The notes: generated by a model from the sequence alone, not told the origin. A DNA stretch of 64,000 nt from Ideonella_A intermedia_A (GCA_943370175.1 CALRPU020000014.1:52643-116642), one strand, 5' to 3'; counted from the stretch's first letter, positions 49,346 through 57,725 are shown. Translations and numbers: made by a program.

Positions 49346-50647
49346 TTACTTGCCGCTGGCCGACGAAGCGGCCGAAGACGCCGCGGGCGCCGCGGGCGCC
49401 GCCGAGGCAGACGCTGCGGGCGCGCCGGGGCCGCCGGCACCGCCGGCGGGGTTGCCGCCCGCGGCCTGCGGGCCGGTCCAAGGCACCGGCTTGACCGGGG
49501 CGCCGGGCACGAACATCTTCTGGAAGCCGGCCACGATGACCTGCTCACCTGGCTTCAGCCCGTCGGTGACCAGCCACTGGTTGCCTTGCGCCGACGCCAC
49601 CTTGATGTTGCGCTGCGTGGGCTTGTTGTCCGCGCCCACCACCAGCACCGTGTCGCCGGTGCCGGTGCGGGTGACCGCCTGCTGCGGCAGCAGGATGCCG
49701 TCGGGCTGCTCAGCTTGTTGCAGCCGCACGCGCACGTACATGCCGGGCAGCAGCACGCCGTCGGCGTTCGGCACTTCGGCGCGCAGCGTGACCTGGCCGG
49801 AGGTGCTGTCGACCGTCAGGTCGGAGAACAACAGCCGGCCGGCCTGCGGGTACTCGCTGCCATCGTCCAGCACCACGCGCACCTTGGCGGCCTGGCCGCC
49901 GTTGGCGCGCTGCAGCTGGCCGCTGGCCAGGGCCTTGCGCAGGCGCAGCACCTCGGTCGTGCTCTGCGTGAAGTTGATGTACATCGGGTTGACCTGTTGC
50001 ACCACGGCGAGCTGCGTGGCCTCGCCCTGGCCCACCAGCGCGCCCTCGGTCACCAGCGCGCGGCCGATGCGGCCGGCGATGGGCGAGGTGACCGCGGTGT
50101 AGCCGAGGTTGATGCGGGCGGTCTGCACGGCGGCCTTGGCGCCGGCCACGTCGGCCTCGGCCTGCTTTTGCGCGGCCTGGGCGTTCACCAGGTCCTGCTT
50201 GCTGATGGCGTTGGCTTCGGCCAGGGGCTTGTAGCGGTCGACCAGCGCGGTGGCCTGGGCCAGCGTGGCCTCGGCCTTGGCCTGCTGGGCCAGCGCGCTG
50301 TCCAGCGACGCCTTGTACGGCGCCGAGTCGATGGCAAACAGCGCCTGGCCCGCCTTCACGTCGCTGCCTTCGACGAACAGCCGCTGCTGCAGGATGCCGG
50401 CGGCGCGCGCCCGCACCTGGGCCACGCGCGAGGCCTCCAGGCGGCCGGGCAGCTCGGTGGTCAGGCCCACGGTGGTCGGCGTGGCGGCGACGACGCTCAC
50501 CTCGGGCGGCGGCGGCATGCCGCCCGCGCCGCCGGGCGCGCCCGGGGCGGCGGCCTTCGGGCCGCAGGCGCTCAGCAGCACGGCGGCGCTGATCAGCGCC
50601 GCCAGCAGGGTCAAAGTGGTGGGTGAGCCGATGCGGTACGCACTCAT
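49346..50647 (-). CDS. Membrane-fusion protein of RND efflux pump, AcrA/MexA type
   Basis: Periplasmic adaptor lipoprotein, 433 residues from ATG 50647 (AAGG upstream; a TTG five codons earlier is open too). The lipobox is VLLSAC; PGRLEASRVAQVRARAAGILQQRLFVEGSDVKAGQALFAID is the lipoyl half-motif, then a coiled-coil hairpin (about residues 100-170), INLGYTAVTSPIAGRIGRALVTEGALVGQ (second lipoyl half) and a beta-barrel. The C-terminal tail is Ala/Pro-rich and longer than in AcrA. Confidence 0.94.
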   Translation of the reverse strand: MSAYRIGSPTTLTLLAALISAAVLLSACGPKAAAPGAPGGAGGMPPPPEVSVVAATPTTVGLTTELPGRLEASRVAQVRARAAGILQQRLFVEGSDVKAGQALFAIDSAPYKASLDSALAQQAKAEATLAQATALVDRYKPLAEANAISKQDLVNAQAAQKQAEADVAGAKAAVQTARINLGYTAVTSPIAGRIGRALVTEGALVGQGEATQLAVVQQVNPMYINFTQSTTEVLRLRKALASGQLQRANGGQAAKVRVVLDDGSEYPQAGRLLFSDLTVDSTSGQVTLRAEVPNADGVLLPGMYVRVRLQQAEQPDGILLPQQAVTRTGTGDTVLVVGADNKPTQRNIKVASAQGNQWLVTDGLKPGEQVIVAGFQKMFVPGAPVKPVPWTGPQAAGGNPAGGAGGPGAPAASASAAPAAPAASSAASSASGK

Positions 50648-50783
50648 GGGGAGCCTTCGCAATTGCAGCGGCCGCTCGGCGTGCAGGGGTGTGGCACGGG
50701 CGGCTCAGGGGGTTGAGGTGGGTCAATCAACGCTGAATTCGACGTACGGCCTATCGAAAGCGCTGGTTGTTGCGGTGCAGTAT

Positions 50784-50805
50784 ACATACAATCATGAATG
50801 TATGT
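50784..50805. promoter_or_regulatory. AcrR/TtgR-type operator in the pump-regulator divergent region
   Basis: Perfect inverted repeat ACATACA-N8-TGTATGT (spacer ATCATGAA), with flanking T/T, in a 218-nt divergent region. It closely resembles the AcrR operator upstream of E. coli acrAB, as I recall it. A minus-strand -10 (TATACT, 50779-50784 region) adjoins it and a plus-strand TACAAT lies inside it, so a TetR dimer here would block both genes. It stands out as A/T-rich in a very G+C-rich setting. Confidence 0.85.
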
Positions 50806-50865
50806 TGACTGTCCACCACCCGCGGTCGCGCCCAGGCGCTGACCCCCACTGAGGCCCATGCCACC

Positions 50866-51615
50866 ATGGCCCGCCGCACCAAGGAAGAAGCCCAAGCCAC
50901 CCGCGACCTGCTGCTGGACACCGCCGAACAGGTGTTTCTGAAGCGGGGGGTGTCGCGCACCTCGTTGAATGAAATCGCCGCCGCGGCCGGGGTCAGCCGC
51001 GGCGCCATCTACTGGCATTTCCAGGACAAGGCCGACCTGTTCAACGCGATGATGGTTCGCGTGACCATGCCCATCGAGGAGGCCGTGGGCAGCAACAGCG
51101 ACCCCGGCAACGCCGACCCCCTGGCGCAGGCGCGCACGACGCTGATCGACGCACTGCGCAAGACCGCCACCGACCCGCAGGTGCGCCGGGTCTTCGAGAT
51201 CGCGACCCACAAGGTCGAGTACGTCGACGAACTCAGCAGCGTGCGCGAACGCCATCTGACGGTGCGCAACAGCTGCCTGTCTCACGTCACCCAGGGCCTG
51301 AACCTGGCACGCGAACGTGGGCAGGTGGCGTCCGACCTGTGCACCCGGTCGGCCGCGCTCGGCCTGCACGCGCTGATCGACGGCCTGATCCAGAACTGGA
51401 TGCTCGACCCGCCCGCCTTCGATCTGGTGAAGGTGGGCACCCAGGTGCTGGAAACCTACCTGGCCGGGCTGGCGTCGGCGTCGGCGCGGTCGGTGTCTGC
51501 GGTGGCGGGATCGCCCGCCGCGGCCGCACCGTTCGCTGCACCGTCCGCCCCACCCGAGGCGCCTGCGTCCCGCCCGGCGAGCAAGCGTTCGAGGCAAAAC
51601 TCGCGCACGCCGTAG
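50866..51615 (+). CDS. TetR/AcrR-family repressor of the RND pump
   Basis: 249 residues. N-terminal HTH: RDLLLDTAEQVFLKRGVSRTSLNEIAAAAGVSRGAIYWHFQDKADLF (split for description), the AcrR/TtgR subgroup signature with GVSRGAIYWHF. The ligand-binding part includes PQVRRVFEIATHKVEYVDEL and LCTRSAALGLHALIDGLIQNWMLDP, also AcrR-like (TetR_C_2). The last about 45 residues are Ser/Ala/Pro-rich, and that tail is encoded in DNA overlapping the end of the convergent methyltransferase gene by 160 nt. Confidence 0.92.
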   Translation: MARRTKEEAQATRDLLLDTAEQVFLKRGVSRTSLNEIAAAAGVSRGAIYWHFQDKADLFNAMMVRVTMPIEEAVGSNSDPGNADPLAQARTTLIDALRKTATDPQVRRVFEIATHKVEYVDELSSVRERHLTVRNSCLSHVTQGLNLARERGQVASDLCTRSAALGLHALIDGLIQNWMLDPPAFDLVKVGTQVLETYLAGLASASARSVSAVAGSPAAAAPFAAPSAPPEAPASRPASKRSRQNSRTP

Positions 51616-52877
51616 AAGTCCTTGATGGCGCGGATCTCGGCGTGCAGCGCGCGCCGGGCCGCGTCGGCGGCTGGCGGCGCGCTGCGCTTCACGGCCAGGA
51701 TCATCTTGTTCTTCTGCGTGTGCTCCAGCGACACGAATTCGAACACCTGGCTTCGGTAGCCGTGCGCTTCCAGCAGCGTCGAGCGCAGGCTGTCGGTGAT
51801 CATCTCGGCCTGCTGACCCAGGTGGATGCCGTGCTGCAGCATCGGCCGCAGCACGCTGGGCATGGCCATTTGCGGGCGCAGTTCCTTGTGGCAGCACGGC
51901 GCGCACAGGATGATCTGCGCGCCGGCCTCGATGCCCTTGTGCAGGGCGTGGTCGGTCGCCGTGTCGCAGGCGTGCAGCGCGATCATCACGTCCAGTGGGC
52001 CGGTGTCGGCGTGCATCACGTCGCCCTGCACGAAATGCAGGCCGTCGAGCGACCAGCGGGCGGCGCTGGCGTTGCACAGCGTCACCAGGTCGTCGCGCAG
52101 CTCGACCCCGCGCACCTCGCAGGCCTGGTCCAGCGCGCCGCGCAGGTGGGCGTGCAGCGCGAATGTGAGGTAGCCTTTGCCGGCGCCGAAGTCCATCACA
52201 CGCACGGGCGCCGCACCGGCCGGGCGTTCGGCGAGTGGGGAGTCGCGCCAGGCGGCGTCGAAGATCTCGACGAAGCGGTTGATCTGCCTCCACTTGCGCG
52301 ACATCGCGGGGACCAGGCGGCCCTGCGCGTCGCTGAGCCCCAGGTCCTGCCAGCAGGGGTCGGTGAGCTGGAGCGGCCGCTGCTTTTGCCGGTCGTGTGG
52401 CTGGGTGGAGGCGGGCGGAAGACCGGGTGCGGTGGGCGAACGCGGCGATGCCGCCGTGGGGGCCACCGCCGCGGGCTCGGCGGGCCCGTTGGGCGCGGCG
52501 TCCCCGGCAAGCGCCACGGCGTGCCGCTGCAGCACCGACTTGCCTTTGCGGCTGCTGCGCAGGTCGATGTCGGCGTCGCTGGTTTCCAGGTGCGCGTGCG
52601 CCACGCCGTGCCCGGCGGCCGGGTCGAGCAGGGCCGCCACGGTGGCCACGCCGTCGCGCAGGGGCAGGTTCTTGGTCACGTCACGGGTGCTGTGACGGTA
52701 CAGCAGCGACAGGTGCCGCTGGCCGCGCAGCACCAGCTCGCGGGCGGTCACGCGCTGCAAGGCCGGCTCGCTGCCCCGGTAGCCGGCCAGCACCAGCTTG
52801 CCGAAGGTCTGTTGGCGCAGGCTGTCTTCCAGCAGCGCGATGAATTGGGCCCGGGGGTCCGGCGGAAGGTCGCTCAT
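51456..52877 (-). CDS. Class I SAM-dependent methyltransferase (Methyltransf_32-like)
   Basis: 473 residues from MSDLPPDPRAQFIALL. An N-terminal about 170-residue part (TFGKLVLAGYRGSEPALQRVTARELVLRGQRHLSLLYRHSTRDVTKNL) and an Ala/Pro-rich linker precede the catalytic domain: MSRKWRQINRFVEIF, SAM loop VMDFGAGKGYLTFALHAHL, ELRDDLVTLCN, IALHACDTATDHALHKGI and LCAPCCHKELRPQM. The CC-His-Lys motif resembles METTL25/RRNAD1-type enzymes. The substrate is unknown; RNA is a guess. IKDFYGVREFCLERLLAG near the end is conserved-looking and lies inside the overlap with the TetR gene. Confidence 0.85.
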   Translation of the reverse strand: MSDLPPDPRAQFIALLEDSLRQQTFGKLVLAGYRGSEPALQRVTARELVLRGQRHLSLLYRHSTRDVTKNLPLRDGVATVAALLDPAAGHGVAHAHLETSDADIDLRSSRKGKSVLQRHAVALAGDAAPNGPAEPAAVAPTAASPRSPTAPGLPPASTQPHDRQKQRPLQLTDPCWQDLGLSDAQGRLVPAMSRKWRQINRFVEIFDAAWRDSPLAERPAGAAPVRVMDFGAGKGYLTFALHAHLRGALDQACEVRGVELRDDLVTLCNASAARWSLDGLHFVQGDVMHADTGPLDVMIALHACDTATDHALHKGIEAGAQIILCAPCCHKELRPQMAMPSVLRPMLQHGIHLGQQAEMITDSLRSTLLEAHGYRSQVFEFVSLEHTQKNKMILAVKRSAPPAADAARRALHAEIRAIKDFYGVREFCLERLLAGRDAGASGGADGAANGAAAAGDPATADTDRADADASPAR

Positions 52878-52950
52878 GGCGCATTGTCGCGGTGCGGGCC
52901 GTGGTGCGTGCGGCGGCAACCGGGTGGATCGCTGCGCGAGGCCACGGGCC

Positions 52951-53991
52951 TCAGGGCTCGCCGTCCCAGTAGTCCAGCGCCTGGTCTTGCCGCAGCACGA
53001 CGCTGAGGTCCCGTGCACCGGCCGGCCCGGCCATCGCCAGCAGCTTGCCAGAGTCGGGGTACTCGCACAGCTCGGGCGCCTGGGTGGTGCCGATGGACAG
53101 GTAGCGCAGCGGCGCGTCCGAGGTGTTGATGATCTGGTGCGGGTAGGCGGGCCCAGCCGGGATGAAGACCAGGTCGCCGCGCCGGATTGGCAGCAGCTCG
53201 CCCGCCACGCGCAGGCTGCCGTGCCCTTCCAGCACGAAGAACATCTCCTCCTGGGCATGGTGCAGGTGGTACGGGCAAGACCGCATGCCCGGCGCCACGG
53301 TGTCGATGCTGGCGCCCAACTGTTGCGCGGCCGTGCCGGCGGCCAGTCGGGCGCCCCAGCTGTCGTACAGCGGGGCGCGCTGGTCGCGTTGCACCGGCGC
53401 GTCGTCGATGTGGCGGATCAGGCGGTCGGCCAGCGCCTGGGCGGTGGGCGACAGCGTCGCGCGGGGCGGCCGCTGGCGCATGGCCCGCCAAGCCGCAAGG
53501 TCGAACACCATCACCACCTCGTCGCCGTCCATGGCCCCGGTGGCCACGAAACCCAGCGCCTCGTAGAACGCCTGCGGGCTGTGCGGGCCAGGCACGAACG
53601 AGTTCCAAAGGCGCGTCAGCCCGGGCCGCGCCGCCAGGTCGTCGAACAGCGCGAACAGGGCCGCGCGCCCGAAGCCGCGGCGCTGGGCGCGGTGGTCGAT
53701 CATGAAGCGCCACAGGCCGACCTCGGGCGTCGCCGGGCGGGCCGGTGGGGGCAACAGCGCCTGGTCCTCGACCATGACGAAGCCGACCGGGGTGTCGCCC
53801 GCCACCACCGCGCGGTACCAGGCCTCGGGGTGGAACAAGGCCTGCGCCAGCGAGGTGGCGTTGCTGGCCACGTGGTGGGCTTGCGCCGCCGTGACCTGCA
53901 GGTCGACGATGGCCCGGACCGTCTGTGCGGTGATCGGCACCAGGCGCACAGGCGCGCCGGCCGGTGGCGCGGTGAAATCGGCAGGGCTCAT
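52951..53991 (-). CDS. GNAT acetyltransferase - cupin fusion protein
   Basis: 346 residues with two domains. Residues 1 to about 165: GNAT fold like spermidine/spermine-type acetyltransferases (VRLVPITAQTVRAIVDLQVTAAQAHHVASNATSLAQAL; GLWRFMIDHRAQRRGFGRAALFALFDDL with the acetyl-CoA Q/R-x-x-G-x-G/A loop RRGFGRA; FYEALGFVATG). Residues about 200-346: a cupin with motif 1 CPYHLHHAQEEMFFVLEGHG (His, His, Glu ligands) and motif 2 GDLVFIPAGPAYPHQIIN (His). Fusion of these two is unusual; the reading frame is continuous with no sign of frameshift. Substrate unknown; polyamine or amino-sugar related is a guess. Confidence 0.82.
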   Translation of the reverse strand: MSPADFTAPPAGAPVRLVPITAQTVRAIVDLQVTAAQAHHVASNATSLAQALFHPEAWYRAVVAGDTPVGFVMVEDQALLPPPARPATPEVGLWRFMIDHRAQRRGFGRAALFALFDDLAARPGLTRLWNSFVPGPHSPQAFYEALGFVATGAMDGDEVVMVFDLAAWRAMRQRPPRATLSPTAQALADRLIRHIDDAPVQRDQRAPLYDSWGARLAAGTAAQQLGASIDTVAPGMRSCPYHLHHAQEEMFFVLEGHGSLRVAGELLPIRRGDLVFIPAGPAYPHQIINTSDAPLRYLSIGTTQAPELCEYPDSGKLLAMAGPAGARDLSVVLRQDQALDYWDGEP

Positions 53992-54038
53992 GGTCCGTCT
54001 CCGGGATGAGGGTTGGTCACGGGCCGGTGTGGCCGCGG

Positions 54039-54623
54039 CTACCCGCGCTCGAACTTGAACACCGCCACCCCGGCCATCAGGTTCGGCCAACGCCGCACCG
54101 GGGCGCCGCGGTGGATGCCGAAGGCGTCCACCGTGCGCAGCCCCAACTTGCGCGCCAGCACTTCGAAGTCGGCGAAGGTGCCCACGCGGATGTTCGGCGT
54201 GTCGTACCACTCGTAGGGCAGGGCGCGGGTCACCGGCATGCGCCCGCTGAGCACGCGCAGGCGGTTGGCCCAGTGCGCGAAATTCGGAAAGCTGACGATG
54301 CCCGAGCGGCCCACCCGCGCCGTTTCGCGCAGCATGCGTTCGGTGTGGTGCAGGTGCTGCATGGTGTCGAGCTGCAGCACGACGTCGAAGCTCTGGTCCC
54401 CGAACATCGACAGGCCCTGCTCCAGGTCGAGCTGCAGCACGTTGACGCCGCGCTGGGTGCAGGCCTGCACATTGGCGTCGTCGATCTCGATGCCGTAGCC
54501 GGTGCACTGCCGGGTGTCGCGCAGGAAGGCCAGCAGCGCGCCGTCGCCGCAGCCCAGGTCCAGCACGCGGGAGCCCGCGGGGACCATCTGGGCGATCAGC
54601 TCCATGTCCTGCCGGTCGCTCAT
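54039..54623 (-). CDS. metW: Methionine biosynthesis protein MetW
   Basis: 194-residue methyltransferase-fold protein that partners MetX. Motifs: DMELIAQMVPAGSRVLDLGCGDGALLAFL, GYGIEIDDANVQACTQRGVNVLQLDLEQGL, LDTMQHLHHTERMLRETARVG, GIVSFPNFAHWANRLRVL, LPYEWYDTPNIRVGT. The ATG overlaps the metX stop (ATGA). In betaproteobacteria MetX needs MetW for homoserine acylation. Confidence 0.94.
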   Translation of the reverse strand: MSDRQDMELIAQMVPAGSRVLDLGCGDGALLAFLRDTRQCTGYGIEIDDANVQACTQRGVNVLQLDLEQGLSMFGDQSFDVVLQLDTMQHLHHTERMLRETARVGRSGIVSFPNFAHWANRLRVLSGRMPVTRALPYEWYDTPNIRVGTFADFEVLARKLGLRTVDAFGIHRGAPVRRWPNLMAGVAVFKFERG

Positions 54624-55819
54624 GCCAGCTCCTTGGCGATGTTGTCGAAGTAGGAGCGCAGCACGCCGTGGTAGCGCGGGTCGTCCAGCAGGAAGGCGTC
54701 GTGGCCGTGCGGGGCGTCGATCTCGGCGTAGCTGACGTCGAGCTGGTTGTCGAGCAGGGCCTTGACGATCTCGCGCGAGCGCTCGGGCGAAAACCGCCAG
54801 TCGGTGGTGAAACTGGCGACCAGGAAGCGGCAGCGCGCGGCGGCAAAGGCGGCGCTCAGGTTGCCACCATGGGCCAGGGCCGGGTCGAAGTAGTCGAGCG
54901 CCCGGGTGATCAGCAGGTAGGTGTTGGCGTCGAAGTAGTCGCTGAACTTGTCGCCCTGGTGGCGCAAGTAGCTTTCGATCTCGAACTCGATGTCCTGGGT
55001 GCTGTAGCGCGGGGTGGGCGACTTCATGCCGCGGCCGAACTTCAGGTCCATCGCGTCGTCGCTGAGGTAGGTGATGTGGCCGATCATGCGTGCCACCCTC
55101 AGGCCGCGCCGCGGCACCACGCCATGCCGGTAGTAGTGGCCGCCGTGGAAGTCGGGGTCGGTGACGATGGCGCGCCGGGCGACCTCGTTGAAGGCAATGT
55201 TCTGCGCGGACAGGTTGGGCGCCGTCGCCACGGCGATGCAGTGACGCAGGCGGTTGGGGTGGCGCAGCGACCAGCTCAGCGCTTGCATGCCGCCCAGGCT
55301 GCCGCCCAGCACGGCGGCCAGCTGCGTGATGCCCAGGGCCTGCACCAGACGCGCCTGGGCGTCGACCCAGTCTTCGACCGTCACGACGGGAAAGTCCGCG
55401 CCGTAGGGTTGCCCGCCCGCCGCCGGGTCGGGGTTGGTGTGGGTTGGCCCGGTCGAGCCGAAGCACGACCCCGGGTTGTTGACGCCAATCACGAAGAAGC
55501 GCCGGGTGTCCAGCGGCTTGCCGGGGCCGACCAGGTTGTCCCACCAGCCCTCGCTGCGCGCTTGCCCGGCGTAGGTGCCGGCCACATGGTGGCTGGCGTT
55601 GAGGGCATGGCACACGAGCACCGCGTTGCTGCGCTCGGCGTTCAGCGCGCCGTAGGTCTCATAGGTGAGCTGGTAAGGCGCCAACATGCCGCCGCTGCGC
55701 AGCGGCAACGGCGCGTCGAAATGCATCTGGCGGGGTTCGACGTCGCCCAGCGGCAGGCCGGCAGGGCGCGGCGCCGGGGCGGGGCTGGCGGGGGCAAGGC
55801 GGGTGGAAGCTCGGGACAT
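54620..55819 (-). CDS. metX: Homoserine O-acyltransferase MetX
   Basis: First committed step of methionine synthesis: acylation (acetyl- or succinyl-CoA) of homoserine. 399 residues from ATG 55819; four codons upstream a TTG is in frame. The alpha/beta hydrolase motifs are LVCHALNASHHVAG, GINNPGSC-like IGVNNPGSCFGSTGP, the nucleophile AVLGGSLGGMQALSWSL, the Asp in FSPERSREIV-flanking FTTDWRFSPERS, and DAPHGHDAFLL with the His. It is controlled by a SAM-II riboswitch and a hairpin immediately upstream; it is cotranscribed with metW. Confidence 0.95.
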   Translation of the reverse strand: MSRASTRLAPASPAPAPRPAGLPLGDVEPRQMHFDAPLPLRSGGMLAPYQLTYETYGALNAERSNAVLVCHALNASHHVAGTYAGQARSEGWWDNLVGPGKPLDTRRFFVIGVNNPGSCFGSTGPTHTNPDPAAGGQPYGADFPVVTVEDWVDAQARLVQALGITQLAAVLGGSLGGMQALSWSLRHPNRLRHCIAVATAPNLSAQNIAFNEVARRAIVTDPDFHGGHYYRHGVVPRRGLRVARMIGHITYLSDDAMDLKFGRGMKSPTPRYSTQDIEFEIESYLRHQGDKFSDYFDANTYLLITRALDYFDPALAHGGNLSAAFAAARCRFLVASFTTDWRFSPERSREIVKALLDNQLDVSYAEIDAPHGHDAFLLDDPRYHGVLRSYFDNIAKELA

Positions 55820-55824
55820 GCAGA

Positions 55825-55871
55825 ACACCAAGAAACCCGGCAGCGTGATCGCTCAAGAGGCCGGGTGGTGT
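55825..55871 (-). other. Hairpin sequestering the metX start region
   Basis: On the plus strand ACACCA (55825-55830), a 5-nt bulge and CCCGGC (55836-55841) pair with GCCGGG (55860-55865) and TGGTGT (55866-55871): 12 bp with one bulge. In the metX mRNA the 3' arm, carrying the only Shine-Dalgarno-like GGTG, ends 5 nt before the ATG. It could be the expression platform linked to the SAM-II aptamer 8 nt upstream; that link is inference. Confidence 0.5.
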
Positions 55872-55878
55872 GCCATGT

Positions 55879-55928
55879 CTCTTTAGCTGCATTTTTAGAG
55901 CGCCCGCAAGCCGGAACAAATCAGCGCT
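55879..55928 (-). promoter_or_regulatory. SAM-II riboswitch upstream of metX
   Basis: The minus strand reads AGCGCTGATTTG, then CCGGCTTGCGGGCGCT, CTAAAAATGCAGCTAAAGAG. This matches the SAM-II (metA motif) aptamer almost base for base: the GCGCTGATTT 5' arm, the TTGC loop, the GCGC 3' arm, the AAAATG(C/T)AGCTAAA pseudoknot segment. The 5-bp P1 (AGCGC/GCGCT) pairs correctly. SAM binding would lower metX/metW translation. SAM-II is best known from alphaproteobacteria; here it sits in a betaproteobacterial context. Confidence 0.92.
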
Positions 55929-55935
55929 GGCCGCC

Positions 55936-55964
55936 AGTATAGCGAGGCGGGTTGCCCGGGTCAC
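55936..55964 (-). promoter_or_regulatory. Promoter of metX-metW
   Basis: Minus strand -10 TATACT (55936-55941) and -35 GTGACC (55959-55964; four of six to TTGACA) with 17-nt spacing. The predicted transcription start, about 7 nt downstream, falls at the first base of the SAM-II aptamer, which supports both calls. Confidence 0.65.
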
Positions 55965-57697
55965 ACGCGCAGCGTGCTGCCCACCCGGTGACCGTGGAAG
56001 AAGGCCTCTTCGAACACCGAGTAGGCCGACAGGTCGCTGTGGGCGATGTGGATGCGGTCGCTGCGCGCGGTGCTGCCCGCGGCGAGCGCCGCCAGGGCCG
56101 GGTGGCTGCGCACGCCGGGGGCGGGCAGGCTCATCGCATGGCCGTAGCGCATCAGGTCGACGCGGCGCAGCTTGCGGCGCAGGTCCGGGTGGGGCAGCAG
56201 CAGGTCGCCCACGACCCGCTCGGCCCAGTGGTCCCAGGGTCGTTCCATCAAGGCGCGGCGCTGCTGCGCCAGCGCTGGGTCGGTGTCACCGCCCAGGGCC
56301 CAGTACGCGGTCAGCACGGTGGGCCCGGGCTGTTGGCGCAAGCTCTGGTGCATGGCGTCCACATAGCCCAGGGCGGCACTGCCGTAGACCACGTTGTCCC
56401 AGGCGGGCGCGGCGCCAGGCAGGTCGACCAGGGGCGCGTCCAGGTGCAGGTTGCCCACCAGCCAGGGCGAGTAGCGCATGGCCTGCGCCGCCGCCGCCAG
56501 CGCCGCGCTGGGCGTGGCGATCACCCGCGCGGCGATGAACAGCGGCGTGGCCATCACCACCTGCCGCGCCCGCCAGCGCTCGCGGCGTTGCAGCCGGTGG
56601 TCGAGCGCGTGCAGGTCGACGCCATCGCGGTCGGCATTCACCCGGGTCACGGTTCGGCCGGTGTGCACCTGCGCCGCCATGGGCGTGGCGAGCCGGCGCG
56701 TCAGCCAGGCGTTGCCTTCGGGCCAGGTCAGCACCGCGTCGCTGGCGTTGTCGTCGACCTCGCCGGGCCCATGGAAGCCATGCCGGCTGGCGAAGTAGTG
56801 CAAGCCAGCCCAGGCCGACACGTGTCCGATGCCACCGCCATAGTCGTCGCGGCAGCAGTAATCCAGGTACCAGCGCAGCGCGGGGCTGTGCAGCCCCGCC
56901 TGGTCGAGCCATTGCGCGAAGCTGCCGCGGTCCAGTGCGCTCAACTCGTCCGACCAGGGCACCCGCGCCGTCGGCATGGCGAAGGTCCGGCGCCTGACGT
57001 GGTCGCCCACCAGGCCTGCGAAGCGGCGGTAGTCCGCCAGTGTGGCGGCACGCTGCGCTTCGGGCAGGGCGTCGACCGGGGGGAGCAGGCCGTCGTGCCA
57101 GCGGGCGTCCGGATCGGCGCCGGCCGGCACGACGGCGCGGTGGGGGTCGTCGAGTGCGGCGGGGCGCTGCTCGGCCAGCGCCGTGCCGATGTACAGGCGC
57201 TCCTGCGGGCTGTGGCAGAGGTGGCGTTCTTCGTAGACCCGGCGGCCGTGCTCGCGGCGGCTCAGGCCCAGTTCTTCCAGCAGTGCCACCAGCGGTTCGT
57301 CGTGCTCGTCGGGCACCGGCAGGTAGTGCGCGCCCAACGGGCAGGCCATGCCGGCGATGTGGTGGCCGCGGCTGTTGCCGCCGGCGTCGTCCTCAAGCTC
57401 GAGCAGCGCCACGTCGTCGATGCCGCGCTGGCGCAGGGCCCGCAGGCAGGCCAGGCCGGCGACGCCGCCGCCCACCACGACCACCGCGGCTTGGCGAACC
57501 ACCTCGGCGCCGGTGGGCGGGGCGCGCGGGTGGTCGCCGCGCAGCAGGTGCCCGCGGTCGTGCGACGCGCCTACCCAGCCGCCGTCGTAGCGCGGCCCCT
57601 CGTCGTGGCGGCGGCAGCCCACGAGCCCCAACCCGGCCGCCGAGGCGCCCAGCAAGGCGCCCTGGCCCACGCGCCGCAAGGCGTCGCGGCGCTTCAT
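55961..57697 (-). CDS. FAD-dependent amine-oxidase-like Tat lipoprotein
   Basis: 578 residues. The start MKRRDALRRVGQGALLGASAAGLGLVGC combines a twin-Arg-like motif with a lipobox (LVGC), so export as a folded, lipid-anchored enzyme is likely. The FAD loop is AAVVVVGGGVAGLACLRALRQRG (about residues 70-92), then ELEDDAGGNSRGHHIAGMACPLGAHYLPVPDEHDEPL, and C-terminal RIHIAHSDLSAYSVFEEAFFHGHRV with the FAD site. It is like NAD(P)-binding/polyamine-oxidase-type flavoproteins that accompany membrane spermidine synthases. It lies 28 nt downstream of that gene, last in the five-gene operon. Confidence 0.82.
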   Translation of the reverse strand: MKRRDALRRVGQGALLGASAAGLGLVGCRRHDEGPRYDGGWVGASHDRGHLLRGDHPRAPPTGAEVVRQAAVVVVGGGVAGLACLRALRQRGIDDVALLELEDDAGGNSRGHHIAGMACPLGAHYLPVPDEHDEPLVALLEELGLSRREHGRRVYEERHLCHSPQERLYIGTALAEQRPAALDDPHRAVVPAGADPDARWHDGLLPPVDALPEAQRAATLADYRRFAGLVGDHVRRRTFAMPTARVPWSDELSALDRGSFAQWLDQAGLHSPALRWYLDYCCRDDYGGGIGHVSAWAGLHYFASRHGFHGPGEVDDNASDAVLTWPEGNAWLTRRLATPMAAQVHTGRTVTRVNADRDGVDLHALDHRLQRRERWRARQVVMATPLFIAARVIATPSAALAAAAQAMRYSPWLVGNLHLDAPLVDLPGAAPAWDNVVYGSAALGYVDAMHQSLRQQPGPTVLTAYWALGGDTDPALAQQRRALMERPWDHWAERVVGDLLLPHPDLRRKLRRVDLMRYGHAMSLPAPGVRSHPALAALAAGSTARSDRIHIAHSDLSAYSVFEEAFFHGHRVGSTLRV

Positions 57698-57725
57698 CGG
57701 GCCCGCACCTGCCGTCGCCGCGCGC

